Positions 51,710-62,839 are shown, counted from the first letter of the stretch. The stretch: 64,000 nt of DNA from Mesodorylaimus sp. YZB2_4 (GCA_030248295.1 JASANH010000209.1:434001-498000); one strand, 5' to 3'. Numbers and translations: made by a program. Notes: a model not told the origin generated them from the letters alone.

Positions 51710-53470
51710 TCACGACTGGATCGGATGGGGGTTTGTCGGATCGGATCGGATCATGTGAAATACTTGTAATTTTTTAACAATAAATAACGCATCAACTTTT
51801 TTCGAAAGACCGCTCCCTATGATAAACAAAAGTACTTATTATCATGGTGCCATGGCACTAGCAACGCCTCGCAAAGCTTTGCCACACAGCTCATCATGGA
51901 TCGCTGAATACTTTACAACATGATAAAGTCAAGATAAGATACATGCTGCTCATAAATGAATGTACACAATCACAAAATTGTTTTACGCCAGGACAAAGAT
52001 ATTTGGTGTGCGGACGTTTTGACTAAGACGCGAAAGGAAACTTGGCATCACGCAGATGGCACTAACTTGCTGACTGGATGTTCGAAATCGATCGAACGAA
52101 TTTCGCATGTCTACGATATGTATAAACGAGTGTAAGGTGCAGCACTGAAATGACCAAAGACAAAAATCCTGCGGATTGGGCGCTAAAAGCCTGGATAATG
52201 TCTTTTTTGAGTAACATATTGGTTTTCTTGTTCCTTTAAAAAAACATCTCAATTTGAACTTAAAAGACTGAAGCTGACAACAAGACAATTCGCCTGCTAT
52301 GATATTATGGTTATCAACAGGCGTGGGTTAGGAAAGGAGCTAATGTATTTTGTAGTTGATAAACTGAAAATATGTGAATTTTGCATTAGCACGGATGGCA
52401 TGGAAATAGCAGAAAACTGGGCGTGATGTCAGAGATCACAGTGGAGGGCTTGAGGGAAAGATCCCGAGCTCAGAAATTTCATATTTCGGCAGGATATCTG
52501 TGGCTAACGCCTACTATTTGTCAGAGATGTGGTACTTGGCCTCAATGATTGGACCAGAAGCTAACTTGCAAAGGTTCATCAAAACGAAAATTCACAGTTA
52601 CCTCAGGCACCCAGCAAAAGTCAATATGGTGAATAAACTAGTGTTACAAGGGAAATAGGAGCAGGGAGTCCTGGGCTCTCCTGCTGTAGGAATGACAGTC
52701 TGGGCTTTCAGAATAATGCTGCTTATTCGATACTTATGATTATTTTGTTGAAGGCAGGTCTCGTGGACCAACACAACTTGCGCAGGTCAGCTGTATAAGA
52801 ATACCAGAAAAGCTGCATTAGCTGCTAAATTTGAACTTCTGGATCAGCATAGTGAAGAGCTCGAATTGATGATGACCCAACTGATCAAAAATATGAAAAA
52901 CAAACTCATGCGTAACCACTAGTCGATAAAAAGGTATCGAAAGCAACCGGGACCATGCAACAATACTGGAGTGGTAAGTTTAGGAGAACTTGATTTTTGT
53001 GGTGCCTGCATAAATTCATGATTGCCAACATCGAAAAAATTTTAAGAAAAAATTAATGACTGCAGCATAACTTCAAGCTATTTTATAAAAACGGGTATTT
53101 CCACTCCTCACTCATAAATATTTCTGTCGACTGACTCCAAACTATGTACAGTATATGCAAAATCTGAGTTATCCGTGTTTTCTCTGGTCTCAAATAATAA
53201 TAACCACAAGATGACTTGTAACTCTATTTGTAAGCAGGGAAAAGGAAGCATCAATGCACAATATTGATCCCATCTAATTCATTACACTACAAAGAGGTTG
53301 GAGAAAAATTTTAATAATTAGTTGTTTGCATGCGGTTTCTAAATACCATTGGCAGGGAACTTAGGATCGGATAACTCGGATCGGATGATACGATCCTAAT
53401 TTTCGGATGGTGATTTTTTGGATCGGATATCCGATCCGAACGGATGGGATCCGATCCGATCCGGCCATGA
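51710..53470. mobile_element. hAT-like element with perfect 8-bp target duplication
   Basis: CCCCTCTG occurs at 51702-51709 and 53471-53478. The ends are inverted repeats: left TCACGACTGGATCGGATGG, and the reverse complement of the right TCATGGCCGGATCGGATC. Length is 1761 bp. Eight-bp duplications plus short inverted ends are characteristic of hAT. The interior shows no intact transposase frame, so it is non-autonomous or decayed. A related end is at 44826-44892. Confidence 0.85.
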
Positions 53471-53478
53471 CCCCTCTG

Positions 53479-54790
53479 GTGACCCGTAGCAAATTAATAT
53501 GCTTCCTCGTAACCTCCACTACTCCAAAACCCATCCACTCTACCCGTCCATATTCTGTCCCAACTCACCTTTAGTCTTTCCAAGGCGATGATGCCGAATA
53601 TGGAAATGGAGTCGAGTCCTGCTCGCTCGCTCACTCAATCCTAAACACAAAGATAAGTGATATAAAATCCGTCCAACACCTCCTCACGCGCCGCAAAAAG
53701 AAAAACCACTCGACTCATGTCATCACACGCAGTCGACACGGAAACCTAAACTAGAACACAATGCTCTGATTGTTCTTATTGACACGGCGGCAGTGCACGA
53801 ATTCGAGACCCTGTGCAGCTCGAACGGGCCTTCCTAGATGGTCTACGAATATGGAATGAGTGATGAGAGGCATAACTGATGCCAGAGAAATGGAAAAAAC
53901 AACGCCGCAGAGAAAGTGGGAGAGAGGGCATGGCGGTAAAAGTGACTTTACTGTAGAGTCCAAACTCAATTATTCAAAATTGTGATAGTGCCCCCTCATT
54001 CGAAATTCTAATGGTTCCGCAATTGTTCCATGTATCCTCTGCCCCGACGCCTCGTGGATCCAGGGGACAACCGAGTGCCTTCCCGTCCCTGCGCGGGTGA
54101 AAATCCTGCGGGACATGCCGTACCCTCGCTGGATTCCCGCTTTCCCACTTCACCTTTTCTCAAAACAAAATCTCAGACTGGATTTTTGCTAGTCCGGGAC
54201 TACGTGAGGTGAGGGGAAGTCAGTGCTATCGCTGTTTTGTCCTGCAGCAGATCGTGAGCGAGATTAGTCCATTCTCGAAGAGTCACAATAAATTGATCGC
54301 TGAATTTTAATCGGACTTGACTTGATTACACATTTTGAGCAGTTTTGCTTGAGTGTCTGAGCATAACAATAAGCTGTGAGTTTGCACCCACACGTGAATA
54401 TTTCCATTACCGTTGTTAGCATCCGTTTGGGTTGGGACCTCGCAGGAGTCATTCGAGCCAAGCGCGCGTTTAGGTGTTCGCATGCAGAACTGATAAACGT
54501 ATCGAGGCAACTTACATAAATCAGCAATCCTGACTGGTGCCTGGTACTGTATAGCTACGGCTCGAAAACGCCATGCAACCTGATTGCTACTCGTACAACC
54601 AGTCCTGAGGTCGAATACCACAAGTTGGCTCCTTCTACAGTGCTTCTCAACTAACCATGGCTCGCTTGATTTGGCCGATGGTAGACATAAAATGTTGGGC
54701 GAAGTCAACTAGAAGTACTGGAAAAGCAAAAAGAGCTTGATTTGGGCAAGAGAAGCGGTTCCAGGGGCGAACGCATCATGGATAGATCCA
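53479..54790. other. intergenic, nothing recognised
   Basis: The open frames at 54264-54708 (minus) and 54030-54212 have no recognisable motif or splice context. Confidence 0.4.
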
Positions 54791-54794
54791 TATT

Positions 54795-55135
54795 GGGTCG
54801 GGTCGGGTCGGGTCGGGTCACACTTTTAAAGGATCGGGTCAAACGGGCGAAAAATACTGCAATTTTACCAAGTTCCCACTATTAGCAGCTACAGAAACCT
54901 TCATCATATCTGTTTAACTCCAGGATTTGCAGAATTTGCTTCATTCATAAGTAGGCTAAGTTATTGAGGACCATGAAATTTTTTTGCAATGAAATTTGCT
55001 TTATGTATATGCGCGCATAAAATTCTGCAAAAATAAAAACGCGGGAATGCAAGGCTTTATGAATGCGTGCGTGAAGCATGGCATTTCCACGTCTGCATAC
55101 GTAACTTCCTAGAATGTCAGGCAGGTAAAATGTGG
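54795..55135. mobile_element. partial hAT-like element, GGGTC-ended family
   Basis: Begins with five GGGTC units at 54795-54819 and continues through GGATCGGGTCAAACGGG and CTACAGAAACCTTCATCAT, matching the reverse complement of 13500-13683. No right end found. Confidence 0.6.
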
Positions 55136-55719
55136 ATATGATCACATTTTCTGAGTAATTTCTGCGCGAGGGTCCATCCTATCCACACTCAGGTAAGACT
55201 TAAAAGAGAGGGTTTTTGAGAGACCAGACCCAAATGAAATATACTTGGCCAGTCGACTTTAACGGCCCCTTTTTTATGTGCTCAATCGAAAGTACTCACA
55301 AAACTGATCATCTTGGTGGGAGTGAAATTTTCCTAATGTGCCTATATATACAAATGTAGCACTTTAGAGGTAAAAAGTGGTCACTTTTGGTCAAAAACTC
55401 ATAACTTGCTCATTTTTGGCCAAGAAATACAGAAATGGACCTTTCAAGGTGTCCAAATTTATTTTTAAAAATCACCCTAGCTATAATCGTTCATGAAATA
55501 TTCGAAAAAACCGTTCGTGATCAGCCTCGATCAGGCGCATAATCGATTATGGGTGAATTATAAAAGCCAAGTCTCCCTGTTCTTTTCATTGAAATAGTAG
55601 CCTATGGTCAGAACATCAAAAAACAGCCCGAATTTCCGCACTATGGACCACAGTTATTGTGTACATGCCGATAACTGCGCCCCATCTCGCCAATTTGAGC
55701 TACTCCTGATCGATCATTT
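55136..55719. other. intergenic, nothing recognised
   Basis: An AT-rich segment at 55380-55520 is like other repeats of the window (CATAACTTGCTC, CGTTCATGAAATATTCG). No gene seen. Confidence 0.4.
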
Positions 55720-55721
55720 CA

Positions 55722-56335
55722 GTTGATAATCATTTGCGCTGATCACTAATGACTTATCTTGAAGCCCTTGAAAAGAGGTTTCAAATGCTTTTTTCTGCGT
55801 TAAAATTCATTCGTTTTACCCAAGATATTAAAGAAAACTCTAGTTCAGCAAGAAGTGCCCGCAAGTCGCTACTTTTGAATTTCCCGCCCGAGCGCCGCTA
55901 ATGACATTAGATTGGTTTCGGCTTACTCGAGCAATCGCAAAAATATATATAGCTTTCTCACTTTTTCACTATGCGTTAGTCTAATTTTGTACTGGAGTAT
56001 CTGTCTTTCAAGAAAGAAAGAAAAGTTATAAATTTTCTGGTGATCTCCAAAGTAACTAGCCAACCCCCGCTCTTATATCATGAGCGGCACGTTGGCGGGA
56101 AATTCAAAAGTAGCGTCCGCAGGCACTTGTTGCCGAATTGGAGTTTTCTTTTGCTTTGCGTTTTCACGTCACCCAAGCACGTTGCCATGCACTTAAACGG
56201 GGCGCCACCGTCACAGACAGTCTTCAATAACTTGGGTAAAAGTAAACGAGTTTTGACGCAGAAAAAAGCATTTGAAACCTCTTTTCAAGGGCTAAAAGAT
56301 ATGCCATTAGTGATCAGCGCAAATGATTATCAACT
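55722..56335. repeat. long inverted repeat (fold-back element)
   Basis: 55722-55900 and the reverse complement of 56090-56335 align over about 170 bp (TTCAGTTGATAATCATTTGC, CTTGAAAAGAGGTTTCAAAT, TTCTGCGTTAAAA, CTACTTTTGAATTTCCCGCC). The right arm has an extra segment of roughly 75 bp near 56153-56230. The spacer is about 185 bp. The 56040-56468 open frame lies over this repeat and is not a gene. Confidence 0.82.
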
Positions 56336-57039
56336 GAAAGGGGTATATTCAGCCCCGCGATTCTGCAGCTGGGAAGGAGTCTCGAGCCCCCATCGTGATG
56401 TCGATGGGAAGGGGTTCTGGGCGCGCTTGGCACTGGGCTCAGAAGGGGTATTCCCTGGCGTGTTGTGAGCGTGGCTGACTACCAGGCGGCGGTTTGGCTT
56501 ATTTAGGATCCTACTCGGATGCACTGATGGCCCTTGGCATATTTCAAATGTGTGCCCTGCTAGGCACACAAGGGTCAAAGGCGGCGGCAGCGTCTGTTTG
56601 TGACTGCAACGAAAGGGTGTGCGCGGTCCAAGAGCACTGGCCGTTGGAGCTCGCACGCTTAGAAAACACCACGGACAGAAACTTTTTTTGTTCGATACTT
56701 ATGCAGTCTAGGAAATACCAGAATAATGAGCCTAAGCCAAGGACGAGAAAGGAAGTGATAAGATATGAAAGAAAAAGCAAAAGAGTCGGGTACTGCAATA
56801 TCCAGTAGAAATAAAGCCCTTTTTTACCTATTAACAATTATTTATTGTCTGTGTCCAATTCACGTTCCCATTTCATGGATGTAGAAATGCTTTGTTCTTC
56901 AGCTGTATTTCATACTTCGATGATGCAAACTCCTCCTGAAGACACAGAAAAAGTGACTCGTAGGCCTTGTTTACTGGCTCCTTTACAGGGAAGTCATTTC
57001 CCAGGGTGAGTCCTGAGGGGTGACATCAAAATAGACGAT
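56336..57039. other. intergenic, nothing recognised
   Basis: Short frames only. Confidence 0.4.
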
Positions 57040-58795
57040 CCAAATGGATGCAGTTGGATGTCCAGTGGACGTCCAAAATCGCGTCCTGCACATCCAAAAT
57101 GCGCGCGCGTTTTTAGAAAAATTAGATGCCACTGGACGCCTACGCTCTCATTTCTAGACGTCCAGGAGACTTGTTAGATGTCTTTTATTTCCACAATGCA
57201 ATATTTGGGCACATTGCGGGAGGAGACGGCCGCGTGCGCGGGGCGTATGGCGCACGCGTGGATGCTGTCCGAATAGGTCTACTATTGTCACCCTCGATGT
57301 GGGCCCTGTTCGCGGCCGCCTTCCTCGCGATCTAGCCAGGTCAACAGGAATACGGCGCTCCCATTTTGGGCGCTCAGCTGGGCCATCTGCGCACCACTTT
57401 ATCGCCGCGCGGATGGGGCGGCTGCGCGGTCATTTTAGTGACCAGAGCTGGGCCAGCCCGGAATGGCATGTGGCGTATGGGGCTGCAGCCTGTAGGGATG
57501 GAGGGACTTTTCTTTCCCAGTGGCAAAGAGCGCCTAGCGGGTAGAATGTAATTTTTCAAGCAAAGGCCCTGTACTCTATACCTTTTTTGAGTTTTGATGA
57601 AGCGCCATAGAAGGCGCGCTGAAAATTAAAGTGTGCTATGTGAACTCCCGCAAAAATTATGGAGAACTACCGAAGTCGAAGAAATTTAATACCGTGACGT
57701 ATTTTTAGACATTCGCCCTTTGAATACATTAGTACAATACAATATCAGATGCAGTTTAAAAATTCAATATGCTCAATATGCCTTTTCCGTTGCTTAGCCT
57801 ACACATGACCTGCTGCTGCATCCACAGCCGGGTTTTTATGAGTGCGCTCATAATCTATTTCACTTAACGGCAGCATGATCAATCTGCGAAATTGTGAACA
57901 GTCTCACGATAAAATTGGGGATCACCATCACACACATCACCACCACACAAATTGGGGATCACCATCATTCGACCTGAATCTTAGCTGAACAACATGAGCA
58001 AGCGCGGGAGCATGTATGGGCGAGGTCCAGATGCCTGGAGTTTAGGGACTTAGAATATCGTACACCGCGCCGTATGCGCCGTCTTTTCTTGATTTGTTGA
58101 CGAAGTTGTATTTCTAGCTACTCTTTGCAAATAGAATATGCAAAAATGACACCTGCTAAAGATACGTAAATCACAGGTTTTCTCATAAGCCCATAACCTT
58201 CCGGGTACTTGTCTTTTTCCCTCATATTGCAGGGGCAGGCGTGAAATGCACACTGTTTACAGCCTTTTTAAGGGGAACTTCTGAGAAATCAAATGGATTT
58301 TCGTCCGTCGTATAACAGACTTTGAACTAATACGTGGATGGGACTGAACGCATTTTCTCTATTTCTTGCGGAACCTTCTGGTAGTAAAAGTTATCGTATG
58401 TCAATTCGAAAACTTCGACGTCGTGGAAAAATAAAACTCTCTTCATCTGGCACTTTCACCCATGGCTATATGTGCTCACATACTATAGCAACGGTTTTAC
58501 CACACGACAAACAACCCAGTTCTGCGTCCTAAAATGTGGGCTTACGATTAGATGGGCCAGCTGCGCGGCGCAAAATGGAAGCAACGCTGGCCCAGCTGTG
58601 CGTCGAAATTCGGAGCAAAATATACCTCCGGTCAAATGCGTTGCGATGAACATCCATCATAACTCTGGACGTCCAGAAATAAGAGAGCGGGCGTCCACAT
58701 AGATCCAGTTTTACCCGCAAACTGCACGCATTCTGGATGTCCAGCAGGCGATTTTGGACGTCCACTGGACATCTAACTGCATCCATTTGGATCGG
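57040..58795. mobile_element. TIR element, about 1.76 kb, 130-bp terminal repeats
   Basis: 57040-57170 and the reverse complement of 58655-58795 agree well: GATCCAAATGGATGCAGTT, GATGTCCAGTGGACGTCCAA, and further in TGGACGCC..CGCTCTC..TTTCT.GACGTCCAG. No target duplication is obvious. The interior contains GC-rich segments (57230-57540) with no recognisable transposase, so the superfamily is unknown. Confidence 0.75.
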
Positions 58796-58804
58796 TTGCT
58801 AAAG

Positions 58805-59025
58805 TCGAAGCTCCTGTCAAAACCTTTGCTACTGATGGGAAATGTGAGGGCCTGTGAGTTTTGAACACGGCAAACTGTTTTGCAACGCACCATGAATGGT
58901 CTTTCAGGGCTGGAGATAACCCCGGCGGGGACGGGGATCAGAAAAGGCTTTCTGAGTCTTGTGTTCGAAACTCACAGGCCCTTACATTTCCCATCAATAG
59001 CAGAGGTTTTGACAGGAGCTTGTAG
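58805..59025. repeat. fold-back hairpin related to the hAT-like family
   Basis: 58808-58870 (AGCTCCTGTCAAAACCTTTG, GATGGGAAATGTGAGGGCCT) is mirrored by 58960-59022 with few mismatches and a spacer of about 90 bp. The same sequence, single copy, occurs at 13095-13155 inside the element at 12591-13683. Confidence 0.75.
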
Positions 59026-59556
59026 CCAGCGAAATCTAAATTTGAAATCGTAAATATTTTTAAGACTAGCATGCATATACTCCAAAAGTTTTTTTTTTGG
59101 CCACTAATGTGGGAAACACAAAAATGCTGTTTTGGGAGGATCAAGAGGATACAAAAAAGAAATTTCGGATCCATCGAAATATTCTGAATCAGTCACATTT
59201 CTACCAAAGTGACCAACCATATGGCGGAGGAAATTTTAAAAAAATTATTATTTCAATGAACTTTAGCCGCCAGTAAAAAATTTAGGCCAATACAAACAGG
59301 AATTTCGAGTCAGGGTCGGGTTGGGTTGCGTTGAATCCGACCTGATCCGTCTCTGCTGATTTTGCCACCCTCACAGGCATGGATGATCACAGGAGCAGTA
59401 TAGGAGCAAAATAAGAAATGTAAAGTTGAGCTTTCTGACGCTCGTATCCTCCTTATTCAAACCTGTCATCGCCGCCTGCGGTTGTGGTCTCTTTCCCTTT
59501 GCCGACGCGCGCTTCGTTTTGACGATCTTCCAGTTTTAATTCCCCAACAAGTCGAA
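59026..59556. other. 5' flank of vWA-like gene B
   Basis: GGGTCGGGTT-type sequence at 59315-59350 is a further fragment of the GGGTC repeat family. Otherwise nothing recognised. Confidence 0.4.
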
Positions 59557-61275
59557 ATGGCCCGATCCAGTTCCAATGCTTCGTCCCAACTGACTGTTTC
59601 GTTGCTGGTCCTCGCTGTGATCTGGCTCGGCCTCGGTTCAAAAATCGACAAGCTCACTGGAAAAATCGACATCGCCTTCGTTCTTGCCGTCGCATCTGAT
59701 GATGATCACAATGATCTGAAGACCTCGCTTTCCAAACTGCCAGATTACATGGACCTGGGCGAGCAGAAAGTCAGGGTGGCCATCATCCATGCTAGAGGTC
59801 AACACCGCAGTTGGTCGCCGACAGGTATTTGGTTCAATCTCTCTGGGAATGCCGATCACTACGCTGCATTTATCAAAAAGTTTCCAGCATTGATTCATCA
59901 ACTTTATGACCCCTTCGATTCAGCTCTAGACTACATTCGAGAAAATGTATTCGACTTTAGCAACCAAGACCGAGCGAAGATGGTGTTTCTATACATCAAA
60001 CTCGCCGTATATGACTGGGAAACAACAAGAAAAGCGGTGGAAGCTTTGCGAGAAAACGGCGTCTTCCACTACGTCATCCACTCACACGACAGCACTTCCG
60101 AAGCCAAAACATACTCTGAAATCTTCGCCCCGAGGAGGAACAAGGCTGTGGCGGGCGACGTATTTTTCAAGAATGGTGTCGAGGAAGCCTGGAAGTTCAA
60201 GGACCTTATCTGGCAAGATCTGTGCACGAGCTGCCGTTTCCAGGAAAAAAAGGCAAAGAAGTGCGAGCCCAGTCTGCGCCCGAAATCGACTCAACCTGAC
60301 TATTTGGGCGATGGCAACACCAAATGCCAGACTGTGCCTCTCAGCGACGTTCTCGCGTGCAATGATAAAAAGTGTGGAAACGAATGCGATAGCCAGTGGC
60401 CCTGGAAACAGAAGCCCAACTGCACTGGAATCTGCGGAATCAGGATCGAAAGGAACCCTGCGAGCCCACCGCCGCCGGGAATGGAGAACTGCCTGCACTA
60501 CATCGAGTGCGAGCCATGTCCAACAACGAAGACTACGTCGACCAAGGCCACAACGAAGACTACGTCGACCCAACCCACAACCAAAACTACTTCGACCAAG
60601 GCCACAACGAAGACTACGTCGACCCAACCCACAACCAAAACTACTTCGACCAAGGCCACAACCAAGACTACGTCGACCAAGGCCACAACCAAGACTACGT
60701 CGACCAAGGCCACAACCAAGACTACGTCGACTAAAGCCGCAACGACGATGATGACTGTTGCTCCAGCGACAAGCACGACTACGATGATGACCACAGCTGA
60801 GAAAAACTTGGAGCAAAAGGCCACAGACGGAGACAAGGAGATGGACTGGACGCTGATCGGGGCGATCATCGGCGTGGTCGCTGTCGCCTTGATCGTCGTG
60901 ATCATCGCCGTTGTGATCGTGGTTATGAAAAAGAAATCAGCAGCCAAGAAACAGGAAGAAATGATGAAGAAAAAATCTGCGGCTAAAAAGCAGCAGAAAC
61001 TGATGAAGAAAAAATCTGCTGCTGCTTCTGCTGCAGCTTCGAGGACGATCCGTGGTGGTGGAGGCTCAGTCAGTGCAGGGACTGTCTGGAAAGGTGCTGA
61101 TACGAGCATGATGGCTGACCTGACGATCGGAGGCAGCATGGCTATGCAGTCGAAGAAACCCAACAACGTGTCAATGAAACCCAGTTCAAAATCGCCCAAA
61201 GCCAATGCCGAATCGAAAAACCCGATGAAATCGGGGAAACCTGCTGTTTGTCGAGTGCGAAAATCGCGTGGCTAG
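59557..61275 (+). CDS. vWA-like, Thr-stalked type I membrane protein, gene B
   Basis: An intronless paralog of gene A, 572 residues from the ATG at 59557. Same order: signal peptide or anchor (about 12-30), vWA/Rossmann-like head (35-228: KIDIAFVLAVASDDD, KVRVAIIHARG, KMVFLYIKL), Cys-rich neck (223-322, IERNPASPPPPGMENCLHYI), Thr stalk (323-412), transmembrane helix (432-456) and inner tail. The metal-site DxSxS is replaced by AVASDDD. The stalk is eight 27-bp units (KTTSTKATT/KTTSTQPTT), longer than in gene A. The inner tail has two and a half copies of KKKSAAKKQ and then the block SMMADLTIGGSMAMQSK shared with gene A. O-glycosylation of the stalk is inferred. No domain name beyond vWA-like is justified. 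Confidence 0.85.
   Translation: MARSSSNASSQLTVSLLVLAVIWLGLGSKIDKLTGKIDIAFVLAVASDDDHNDLKTSLSKLPDYMDLGEQKVRVAIIHARGQHRSWSPTGIWFNLSGNADHYAAFIKKFPALIHQLYDPFDSALDYIRENVFDFSNQDRAKMVFLYIKLAVYDWETTRKAVEALRENGVFHYVIHSHDSTSEAKTYSEIFAPRRNKAVAGDVFFKNGVEEAWKFKDLIWQDLCTSCRFQEKKAKKCEPSLRPKSTQPDYLGDGNTKCQTVPLSDVLACNDKKCGNECDSQWPWKQKPNCTGICGIRIERNPASPPPPGMENCLHYIECEPCPTTKTTSTKATTKTTSTQPTTKTTSTKATTKTTSTQPTTKTTSTKATTKTTSTKATTKTTSTKATTKTTSTKAATTMMTVAPATSTTTMMTTAEKNLEQKATDGDKEMDWTLIGAIIGVVAVALIVVIIAVVIVVMKKKSAAKKQEEMMKKKSAAKKQQKLMKKKSAAASAAASRTIRGGGGSVSAGTVWKGADTSMMADLTIGGSMAMQSKKPNNVSMKPSSKSPKANAESKNPMKSGKPAVCRVRKSRG
60525..60740 (+). repeat. 27-bp coding minisatellite, eight units
   Basis: Tandem units encoding nine residues (KTTSTKATT and the KTTSTQPTT variant) in the stalk of gene B. 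All three frames of both strands stay open across it, which creates several large spurious frames. Confidence 0.9.
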
Positions 61276-61803
61276 TGCAAGAATGTGGTGAGATGATGAG
61301 AGAAAAGGTGATCAACTTGTTTGATGAGCGTTTTTTTCTCGAAGTAAAATCACTAACTCTGGTGTGTGATTTGTGTTCGTCGGATTCGCAAGTGTCGGAT
61401 CTTGCACGACAATCTCGTTCCTCTATATTTGCGCGTCTTAATCAGAACAAGCAGCTGGCATGTGTGCTGGATCAGGCACAGGGTTGTGGTCGCTCGCCTG
61501 CTTTCTAATTCGCATCTCTGATGATTTGGACTCGTGCGAAATTCTGGCTTTGCTTGCATTCCCAATCGACATTCTTATTAGAACGCTCTTTTTGATCGAC
61601 TCCCCATAGTGCAGACGGTGAGAAAACCACCAGTGAACACGACTGAACGTATTTATAAAATCGTGGGGAGGACACAATTCGCAGTTTCGCTTGCGAACCC
61701 ACATCGCTTGCGTCACTGCAGCTGACAAGTGCTATCTGTTGTCGATCAGACCTGCAATTGCTGAGAGAAAAGTGAAACTCCTAAATGTCTGACTTTTAAG
61801 TGT

Positions 61804-61809
61804 AATAAA
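61804..61809 (+). terminator. poly(A) signal for vWA-like gene B
   Basis: AATAAA about 530 bp after the stop codon; the first canonical signal seen. Confidence 0.45.
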
Positions 61810-61966
61810 CCGAAGTGTTTCCTTAAAATTTCAGTGGGTTGGGCCAAGCGTCGCCTGAGTTTCCGCCTCCAATCGTGATACCTACGTGCCTCGTGTTGGT
61901 GTGTTTTATCAGCATAAACCGGCTAGCGTGCACCCAACATTCACAGACTGCTTGTCTTTTTCACTG

Positions 61967-62831
61967 TAGACCCCGGATGGTGTCGGGTACGTTCGGGTCG
62001 GGTTGAATTGGGCTGTGTCAGCTAAATTTTGGGTCGGGTCAGGTCAAAACTGGGTCGGGTCACTTTTTTTAAAGATCGGGTCAGACAGGTCAAAGAAACC
62101 ACAATTTTGAAACGATGTCATATCTGGGCAACTGCAGGATTTGCATAAAGCCTTGCATTCCCATGTTTTCATTTCGCGCAGCTTCCAAGAATGTCAGATT
62201 AATTTTAAGATGTGACTTTGACCAAAGTTTTTGCGCAAGGGTCTATTTCTAAGTAAGTCTCATGAACAGTTCTTAGCAAATCTGATATGTGTTGGGACTA
62301 GTCATAGTCTAAGAAGGAATTAATACTTTTGAACAGTTCATAGGAGTATACAATCACATTTGATTCCGAAATATGACTAGTAGTTTCTCGGGCATACCTG
62401 GCTTGGAAAGCCAGGTGTTCAGTCTGCGTCAAAACACCAACTCTGCGCTAATAATATTCCCTTGACCACCATTCGCGTTACCATTGCAATTTTAATTGTG
62501 TGCAAAAGTCACAGGTACTTTTTATGCAGATTCCTCCTGCTAAAAACTATCGAACAGACCCTAGTCGCTTGCAGACCTACTACTGCATTGTGAAGGTATT
62601 TTTCAGTTATTCGAGCACTGTTGTGGGAAATATGAAGGAACGCTGTTTTTAAAGGATTTACTAGGAGAAAATTGGGGGTGCGTATAATAAGTTGTCTCCA
62701 CCTCATGTTTTTTCACACAGGCACCTTTTTAGTACATTTTTAGAGGATTTGTGCAAGGTTTTTACCCCAAGGATCTTCAGCTTCTTTTAACAAATTTGGG
62801 TCAACCCGACTCGGATCGGGTCTGGGGTCTA
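61967..62831. mobile_element. hAT-like non-autonomous element, GGGTC family
   Basis: Left end TAGACCCCGGATGGTGTCGG and the reverse complement of the right end TAGACCCCAGACCCGATCCG are inverted repeats. Flanks are TTTCACTG (61959-61966) and CCTCACTG (62832-62839), an 8-bp duplication with two changes. The interior (TCGGGTCACTTTTTTTAAAG, CTGCAGGATTTGC) matches 13500-13683 and 54795-55135. Confidence 0.72.
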
Positions 62832-62839
62832 CCTCACTG

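Noticed and set aside
56040-56468. 142-codon plus-strand frame
   Set aside because: It covers the right arm and flank of a fold-back repeat; the matching left arm is not open.
60082-60816. Large minus-strand frame across vWA-like gene B, and a second at 60498-61205
   Set aside because: Both are shadows created by the 27-bp repeat, which leaves every frame open. Composition is repetitive Arg/Leu or Val, with no start context or motif.
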